From Atherix ibis (Eukaryota > Arthropoda > Insecta > Diptera > Athericidae), in assembly GCA_958298945.1 (NCBI GenBank), contig OY282607.1:78980868-79044867 (forward strand): 64,000 bases of DNA. The letters are read 5' to 3'. Positions 57,771 through 64,000 of this stretch are shown one piece after another. The notes beneath the pieces were generated by a model that saw only the letters and a list, made by a program, of their open reading frames with translations, was not told the origin of the DNA and ran no database searches. Position numbers and translations under genes: made by a program. Every line of letters begins with the position of its first letter. Positions within the stretch are counted from its first letter, which is position 1.

Positions 57771-58345
57771 ATACAGAGTGCGTTTTATGTTCCAGGTTGA
57801 AGTTTTTTTTAAATAACTTTAAAATGAAATATAATTTTATAATTTATATTTTATTAGTTGATTATATAGTCCTTAATATTATTTATGAAATATGATATCG
57901 GTCAAATGCCGGCGCAAAGGCGAGCTCTTTTTAGCATACTTTTCATAATATTTTCACAGATTTCTGGTGTTATTGCAGCAATTTCGTTTCAAATGTTGTC
58001 CTTAAGTATCGACGTTATGGTTGGTTTGATAGTGTATACCTTTTTCTTTAAGTACCTCTATACGAAAAAATCGGGAAGGGTTCGAATTAGGGGATCGTGG
58101 GGGCCAGTCGATATAACCACTTTTTGTGATTATTCCGCCGAGAAAAGTTACTCTCAACATTTGCATAGTAGCACGAGCTGTGTCTGATGTGGCACCGTTT
58201 TGTTGGAACCTCATATTTTGTAGGCCTAATTGATCTAATTCGGATAGGAAAAAACTTTTCAACATATCCCGATAGTGGTCACCAGTCACTGTACAGTATT
58301 GCCTCCAGGATCGTCAAAGAAACATGGCCCAATGATGCCGCCGGC
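57771..58345 (-). pseudogene. D41D transposase relic with 3' terminal repeat
   Basis: The minus strand reads GGIIGPCFFDDPGGNTVQ near 58295-58345. Then, in the 58002-58289 frame, come LSELDQLGLQNMRFQQNGAT (second aspartate to asparagine), DTARATMQML, ITKSGYIDWPPRSPNSNPSR (third aspartate lost) and the C-terminal NEIAAITPEICENIMKSMLK near 57930. It ends with the terminal repeat ATACAGAGTGCGTTTTATGT at 57771, the same end as in the relic at 18.4 kb. The N-terminal half is absent. Confidence 0.8.
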
Positions 58346-59770
58346 CTAAATGTCCAATAATTTCAGCATATTATTGTTCAATATATTATTACATTATACT
58401 CCATAATTAATTCTTATTGATTATTCTCTATTACTGTTAAATATCAGTAGACAAATATTATTCAAACTAAAATGACAGCCAAATAAAATCAACCTTGAAC
58501 ATAAAAAGCATCCCCAACATCTCTGCACACTCAATTTTCTACGTACATGTGTCCATCTTTAATCATGAAATGTAAAGAAATATTAATAATATACTACTAG
58601 GATAGCCATTTTAGCCATAATCTAATAATAAATTCCATTTCAATCAATTTTAATGTAATTTTCCACATTTGCTCCATTTAGCAGCACTTATAATTAATTC
58701 TATCGATTCACTTAATGTGCATCGCAACCATTCTGTCAAAGTTATAACGAAACCATCGACTATTCTGTATTAATTTAAATTTAAGGATAACAACTTATAT
58801 TTGTAGGTGGCAGTAAAATAGAAATGAAGTAATTGTACATGCTTTTGATTATTAGGAAGCGTCGTAGTTAAATGAAATTACCAACCGTTTTTAGTCGTCA
58901 TAGTTTATTGTAATAAAAGTACGAGTAAATAAATTATAAGATTTATTGTTGAATTCTTTTGTACATAGTTGCTCCTAATTACTGGTCATTATAATTGAAT
59001 ATTGTATGTACATTAACGGATGGTCCCCACAAATATACATGCTCATTGATTTTTCAAAAACCTTTAAGAATACTTTCCGTTCGACAGATTGTAAGTTCCC
59101 GATTCCGCCCATCAAACAAAGTAAACATATCAATTTATTTAATATATTTATATAAACATCCTTTATGTAAATAGCAATTTTGCATATTAATGGAATTTTT
59201 GTAACTAATTTTTTTTTAAGTTCAATCAAACTCTGCAAAAATTATATCACAAAAGATAACTTTGAACATTAGAACACTGCTTCTATCCTTTTATTACTGT
59301 CGTCCTAGAAATATTCCATAGATTATGAATTTATTACCTATACTATTATTTTATCCTTTTTAGTAATATTTTCTGATCTTGACCATTTAAAATAGACGAA
59401 TATAGGCGTTAAGTGTCCTTTTGGTTATGCTTCTTTAACTCCACATCAACTAAAAGCAGCTCTGCGAATATACCATATTTTGTTAGTATTGTTTAAATTT
59501 AGAGAGTAAAGACGATAGATAATTTTTCTATGTTCCTTACATGATCTTCTATATAATCACTAGCATACTATCGTCCAACTTTGATGTCAACCCCGACATA
59601 TTTAAGTGCAATTACTGTTAAGCAGATACTCTACATCCTCTTTTGAATGCGCTGACAAACAAAACAAACCAAAATTTTCCTACCCATTAATCCAATGCCT
59701 AATTTTTATATTTTTTTTTTCATTTTTAAAATGTTTTTATTTTCTAAAAAAAACCAAAATTTTCTTTTCA
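58346..59770. other. AT-rich DNA, nothing recognised
   Basis: Frames at 58975-59238 (-) and 59606-59809 (+) are unassigned. Confidence 0.4.
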
Positions 59771-59932
59771 GCATGTCCTTCCCTAAAAGGCCTTTTACCA
59801 TACTCATAACCACTGAAACTGTATAAATTTTCAATAGTTAAATTGCGTTTTTGAAATTATATCCTTGCAGCCCGCTTTTCCCAATAGGCCTTTAACGGCA
59901 CTCATAATCACTGAAACTGTATAAATTTTGCA
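59771..59932 (+). repeat. Duplicated exon-like segment, period about 98 bp
   Basis: Two diverged copies. Each follows a CAG with a pyrimidine-rich approach (TTTTCTTTTCAG at about 59760-59771; TATCCTTGCAG near 59870). Copy one can be read FPKRPFTILITTETV, stop; copy two FPNRPLTALIITETV, stop, in the same relative frame. The shared CACTGAAACTGTATAA part is the best conserved. It may be a duplicated terminal exon of an unrecognised host gene or a non-coding repeat. Confidence 0.4.
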
Positions 59933-60218
59933 TCACCTTCTACTGTTTCTGTTGATTTCAACTATATCAAAATTAGGTTGAAACATAAATCCTGGCTGCT
60001 TTTTTTAGATGGTCTTCATCGCCATCCTGAGATATCCTTTTTTTGAAGTATGCAAATTCTGCGAAAGTTTTTTATAGAACCCAATAGTTTATAGATTTTG
60101 ATTTTTATCAACCAAATGCTTACATCAAATTTTTTTTATTAAAACCAACTTGTTATGTTAGTATGCATATAGTAGATAAAAGGATATTTTATACGATGAA
60201 TTTGTGACAAGAATTGTT
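59933..60218. other. Unassigned
   Basis: No motif noticed. Confidence 0.4.
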
Positions 60219-60398
60219 ATGGTAGTCTTGACTTTAGTATTGATGATTTGGGTGTCACCAAAGAGGTGGCGCGCAAATCAGCAAGGCCATGCATGGGATC
60301 TTCCTATGAAATTCCATGATTCGATGACGTTACATCGAAGGACGTGCCGTGTATATAACTATACGATTATACACATACGTACCCAACAGCACCGATAA
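60219..60398 (+). CDS. Small protein with signal-like start, RWxxxQQ family (member 3)
   Basis: 59 codons from ATG 60219; an in-frame GTG at 60204 is less likely. Residues 1-13 are hydrophobic (MVVLTLVLMIWVS). Then come PKRWRANQQGHAWDLP and MKFHDSMTLHRR. The start aligns with those of the members at 17837 (+) and 37552 (-), and the RWRANQQ core is shared. The similarity to the 37 kb copy continues through the HDSMTL part. The last residues are not shared. A small secreted or anchored protein is the reading if it is a gene. No known family is recognised. Confidence 0.4.
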   Translation: MVVLTLVLMIWVSPKRWRANQQGHAWDLPMKFHDSMTLHRRTCRVYNYTIIHIRTQQHR

Positions 60399-60613
60399 GA
60401 GGGCATCATGATGCCAAAAAGACGACAGGCAAAGTATCGCCGGTGTTAAGTCGTCAACATACGGTTTTTTTTTCCTTGAAAATAATTGTAAAAATTAATA
60501 GAAAAAAATTTAAATAATTAACTACCGATTTAAAAAAAATTTAAATAAAAAGAAAAAAAAACAATTTTAATTTTATTAATACTATAAAATTAACTGGATT
60601 TTTACCAAACGTA
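60399..60613. other. Unassigned
   Basis: A less AT-rich stretch to about 60465, then A/T runs up to the mariner. Confidence 0.4.
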
Positions 60614-61462
60614 CGAGGTCTGTTTAAAAAGTATTGTGGCGTTATGTTGGTACTCATGTCTCTCACTTATGCCGACAAGTTCGGCCATTTTGAATGTTCA
60701 GTTAATTTTTGACAGCTGCTTTGCTTGCACGTGTTTTGGCTCGTCTTCGATTTTTGTCCATTTTCGATTAAAAACAGCATCGCATTACCATTGCTAAGGA
60801 GCTGTTGGACTCTAACCACGACGACCCAAATTTACTCCAGAGGGTTATAACTGGTGACGAATTATAGGTTTATGGTTATGACGTGGAAACCAAAGCTCAA
60901 TTATCCTAATGGAAGCTGCCGCATGAGTAAGACCGAAAAAAGCGCGCAAAGTTCGGTCAAATGTGAAAGTTTTGTTTACAGTTTTCTTCGACTGCAGGGG
61001 CGTGGTGCATCATGAGTTCTCACCACAGGATAGAACGGTTAATAAGGAATATTACCTTGCAAGTTATCCGCAAATTGCGTGAAGCAATCCGCCAGAAGCG
61101 CCCGGATTTGTGGAAGAACAAAAATTGGCTTTTGCAACATGATAACGCCCCTGCTCATGCATCGTTGCTTGTGCGCGAATTTTTGGTCAACAACAACACT
61201 TTTCTTGTTCCCAAAACTGAAGAGTCCCATGAAAGGACGACGCTACGCTACGATTTAGGAGATAAAGACGGCATCGAAGGAGGAGCTGAACAAGATCACA
61301 AAAAATGATTTTTTGAAGTGCTTCAAGGATTGGAAAAAACGTTGGCACAAGTGTATAATATCTGGTGGGGATTACTTTGATGGGGACAAAATAGATATTC
61401 ATAAATAAATAAATAATTTTTGAAAAAACACAAAATTCACGATACATTTTGAACAGACCTTG
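60614..61462 (+). mobile_element. Internally deleted mariner (849 bp)
   Basis: TA on both sides (60612-60613 and 61463-61464). Inverted ends: left CGAGGTCTGTTTAAAAAGTA, right reversed CAAGGTCTGTTCAAAATGTA. The leader has TGACAG at 60710. About 400 bp is missing relative to a normal mariner, mostly the DNA-binding domain, plus a short deletion removing the third aspartate. It is a distinct lineage from the other mariners here. Confidence 0.9.
60770..61400 (+). pseudogene. Mariner transposase remnant, third aspartate deleted
   Basis: Reads ITIAKELLD near 60795, then RVITGDEL with a stop where TW is expected (60845-60870), YGYDVETKAQLS, FFDCRG-like and GVVHHEFSP near 61000 (frame-shifted), REAIRQKRPDLWKNKNWLLQ, HDNAPAHASLLVREFLVNNN, then a deletion that removes the SPDLAPCDF block. 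The frame then shifts into PKLKSPMKGRRYATI. After a stop, EELNKITKNDFLKCFKDWKK, RWHKCIISGGDYFDGDK ends it. Confidence 0.85.
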
Positions 61463-61464
61463 TA

Positions 61465-62425
61465 TACTGCAAAACAACAAGTTTTGAGTACGAGTATGTG
61501 CAACTCCTTTGTTTGTAATAAACCTTTGATGATTTGATTGAATGCAAAAACACGATATATGCGTCATTAAATAATTTAATATTATTTAATATTTTATCGT
61601 TTAATTATAAAAAATTTAAAAGTTCTAAGAATTGAACGAAACAAAACCGTAACTTTAAACTACAATAAAGCGGCGACAACAAGAATTTTTTTTAAATTTA
61701 TTTCAAACATTTAATATTATTGACAGATTAAAACGTCAAAAATACAATATATTTTTTTTAAGTACGCAAACATTTGAAATAAATTTGTTAAAATAATAAA
61801 CTTGACCAATTCTTGACAAAAAAATTAATGATAGTTTTAAAGAATAAAAATAAACGATAAAACAACTTAAACATGGGTTGAACACGGACTTTTTATAGGT
61901 GTGAATAAAGTACTGATACTAGTATGTAATTATTACTAATTTCTTGTAACATAACTGAAATCAAGTATACGAAAATTCTTAATAAAAAATTTTATAAAAA
62001 ACTGAAACTGTTTTGATCAGAAAAATTAATAAAATATTGTAAAATGTCCAAAAAAAACCAACGTGAAAATAAATCATGTGCCGAGGCATCTAAAACAAAT
62101 TCTTAACATTAGGTATAAAATTAAACTGATTTTTTAATAACTATTAATAACATATTATAATAATATGCTTATTTAGTAGTAAATTGATAGAGTTTGACGG
62201 CGAAGAAAAATTAAGTGGGTCAGTAAATTTGATGATGGTCATCGGCAATTTTTTCTATCGCCTATCAATTTTTATCTTTGCCTTTTTTAACCTTCCCTCT
62301 CAGTCCCTATTCATTTCCCTCTTCAAATTTTCTCTGTTTCTTTTAATTTTTTAAAATTAGTTTTAATAATTTCTTTCTTCTTTCAGTTCTTAATTTTTCT
62401 ACTTCTTTTTTTTCCTTTCCCTCCC
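61465..62425. other. AT-rich DNA, nothing recognised
   Basis: Pyrimidine-rich stretch at 62270-62425; otherwise A/T runs. Confidence 0.45.
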
Positions 62426-62551
62426 ATGGAGAACTTAACACCCTCGGGTATCTTCATTATCGCTTTTATGTTTTTTGGCATGAAGTTTCTGTTCATAGTA
62501 GGTATGACAGGATATCTCGTCACTAATTTTGAATACACAACCAAAAAATAA
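62426..62551 (+). CDS. Possible 41-residue membrane peptide
   Basis: MENLTPSGIFIIAFMFFGMK, FLFIVGMTGYLVTNFEYTTK, ending in a second lysine. It could span a membrane once. On the opposite strand an 80-codon frame (62383-62625) covers the same bases, containing TRYPVIPTMNRNFMPKNIKA. At most one of the two is real. The stretch is less AT-rich than its flanks, so some coding history is plausible. No family is recognised on either strand. Confidence 0.2.
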   Translation: MENLTPSGIFIIAFMFFGMKFLFIVGMTGYLVTNFEYTTKK

Positions 62552-62701
62552 GCCCCTAAAGCTATCGAAAAGGATACCTTAGCTGACACATGTGCTCTCT
62601 CATACAGAGAACTTGACGTTCCCAAAAATTTTTACCCAAATTTTAATACCTTCCCCATTCCTTTCCAATACCTAGAAAAAATATTACATTCTTTCATCTG
62701 T

Positions 62702-62966
62702 TCGTATTACATCATTTTCTTGTCAAAACCATAACACAATTCTTAAGCATACACAGGAGAATTATTATAAATTACTGCACTCACTCCGCTATTGCAAAAG
62801 GTTAACGAAGTCTTTAAGACAAATCCCAAAAAGGGTAATACTCAAAATAAATTATATCCAAAAAATGATGCAAACAAAATATCGACCTAATCTTCAAATA
62901 ATTTGTATGATCGCTCATTCACTAAATCCTCTAGTCAGGTCCAGGTACTACTATCTGTTAACCTAA
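62702..62966 (+). CDS. Open frame without start codon, unrecognised
   Basis: An 87-codon stop-free stretch: ENYYKLLHSLRYCKRLTKSL, RQIPKRVILKINYIQKMMQT, KYRPNLQIICMIAHSLNPLV. It is basic with a heptad-like run of leucines. No ATG near its start, so it would be an exon or element fragment. No family is recognised. Confidence 0.2.
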
Positions 62967-64000
62967 AATTGAATAATAAAATTCATTTCATAAGTGAGCG
63001 TACGTTACTTAATGAGAACATAAAGCAAAAATATTTTCAATCAAATTCTTTACGATTTTTGCATATTCAATGAGTTTTAGAAATTCTATTCAAATATTCC
63101 CGCCCCGTTTGAATATGTCAGCCATTTTTATTGGATGCGATCGTACTGCCATCTACGGCTGCTTATTATACACATAAGTGCACGCAATCGTTGTAAAAAA
63201 TTTGCTTTTGTTGAGACTTTCTGAATCTAGATTTTTATCTAGGAATTTTTGGAGATTTTTAAAATATCATTTTTAAAATTTTGCAAAGACACAATTCGTA
63301 TGCGTAACTGTTAAGCTGTGTAGAGATGCCATTGCAAATTATATTTGATATTGATTAGGTAGTCAAAATTGGTGGTCAAAATTTCTTGGCTACTTATAAT
63401 AAAATATATGATAAAATTGTACTTAGCTTTTAAGTTTGAATATTTGAATATATTTTACATAAGTTATTAAAGATAGAAGGGAATTTTTTCTGACATATTT
63501 AATCTTAAATTTTTTCTAGTTTCCAGAAACTCATTTTGAAGCTCTACGAAGTTTTACCTATTTTACAACAATTGCTGTATGATTTATATTAAAAAGTGTT
63601 TACTGCTTACAAATGCTAGAAGATTTTGTTATGAGTGGCTTTAAGGAATTTTTAATCATTTGATGTTCTGATGGTTGCAATAATTTTATAATAAAGATAC
63701 TCACCCATTTCTATGGTTGATTATTATGTAAAGTACAGAAAATACACGAATCTTAAATTTTGTCTTAAGATATTTTGTTGGTGGAATAAACAAATACGAA
63801 TCTTTTAAAAAAAAAGACTCTTTTAGACCATTTTTTACTGTCAATTTGTTAGTTTTGAATAAGTATCTTTAGACGATTACCGCACCCTCTCAAGTTACAT
63901 TTTTCAACTAATGAGTTAACTTAATTAAAAGAGAGTTTTTTGTTTTAAATATTGGAAAAATTAATCAGCATTTTTATTCTAATATTTTTTATGATAAAAA
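62967..64000. other. AT-rich DNA, nothing recognised
   Basis: A less AT-rich patch near 63095-63190 (around GCCATCTACGGCTGC) has no frame; the rest is A/T runs. Confidence 0.45.

Noticed and set aside
57885..58187. 100-codon plus-strand frame with hydrophobic stretches
   Set aside because: It is antisense to the D41D transposase relic on the minus strand.

Overview
The window looks like AT-rich intergenic or intronic DNA from an insect, most likely a fly (Diptera). The evidence is many Tc1/mariner transposases of insect type (irritans and mellifera mariner subfamilies, a D41D group), Jockey- and RTE-like LINE relics, a tRNA/5S-derived SINE, AT-rich single-copy filler, and no bacterial gene structure. 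The species cannot be named from what is visible. No intact host gene was found. Nearly every long open frame belongs to a decayed transposon or to a tandem repeat.

Layout. 0.35-0.9 kb: relic of a mariner-like family (called family F here). 3.1-3.75 kb: D41D transposase relic. 3.9-4.26 kb: SINE with a tRNA-like head and a 5S rRNA-like body. 4.87-5.54 kb: full copy of an unidentified 680-bp element (Rep-1) with inverted ends and an 8-bp target duplication. 6.5-9.66 kb: one D41D element split by a nearly intact mariner and then by a mellifera-type mariner. 10.7-11.9 kb: irritans-type mariner. 13.2-13.9 kb: 26-bp minisatellite with a 183-bp higher-order period. 15.2-15.35 kb: possible promoter. 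17.8 kb: first member of a small signal-peptide-like family. 18.4-21.3 kb: D41D, mellifera and D41D relics, the last with its first catalytic motif amplified as a 21-bp tandem repeat. 23.7-24.9 kb: another mariner. 25.3-25.9 kb: Jockey. 27.7-30.2 kb: mariner and D41D relics. 31.4-32.6 kb: family F and RTE relics. 34.0-34.8 kb: purine-rich minisatellite. 36.6-37.6 kb: Rep-1 and the second signal-peptide family member. 39.8-41.7 kb: a satellite-like array with a 317-bp, four-monomer period. 43.2-47.0 kb: SINE head, mellifera mariner, Rep-1 dimer, and a 212-bp duplication flanking a copied mariner fragment. 49.0-50.6 kb: Jockey ORF2. 50.7-52.7 kb: family F and RTE. 54.0-54.7 kb: Rep-1 dimer. 56.3-58.35 kb: two more DDE relics. 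59.8-59.9 kb: duplicated exon-like segment. 60.2 kb: third signal-peptide family member. 60.6-61.5 kb: deleted mariner. 62.4-63.0 kb: unrecognised small frames.

How it fits together. The region has collected about twenty Tc1/mariner copies from at least five lineages, nested in each other and broken by nonsense codons, frameshifts and deletions. Several show templated repair scars: a copied patch, an inverted duplication, and a fragment inserted between direct repeats. All six mariners with a readable 5' leader carry TGACAG (or its complement CTGTCA) between the left end and the start codon. The items most likely to be new are Rep-1, the tRNA/5S SINE, the four-monomer satellite, and the three-copy family of short proteins with a hydrophobic start and an RWxxxQQ core.
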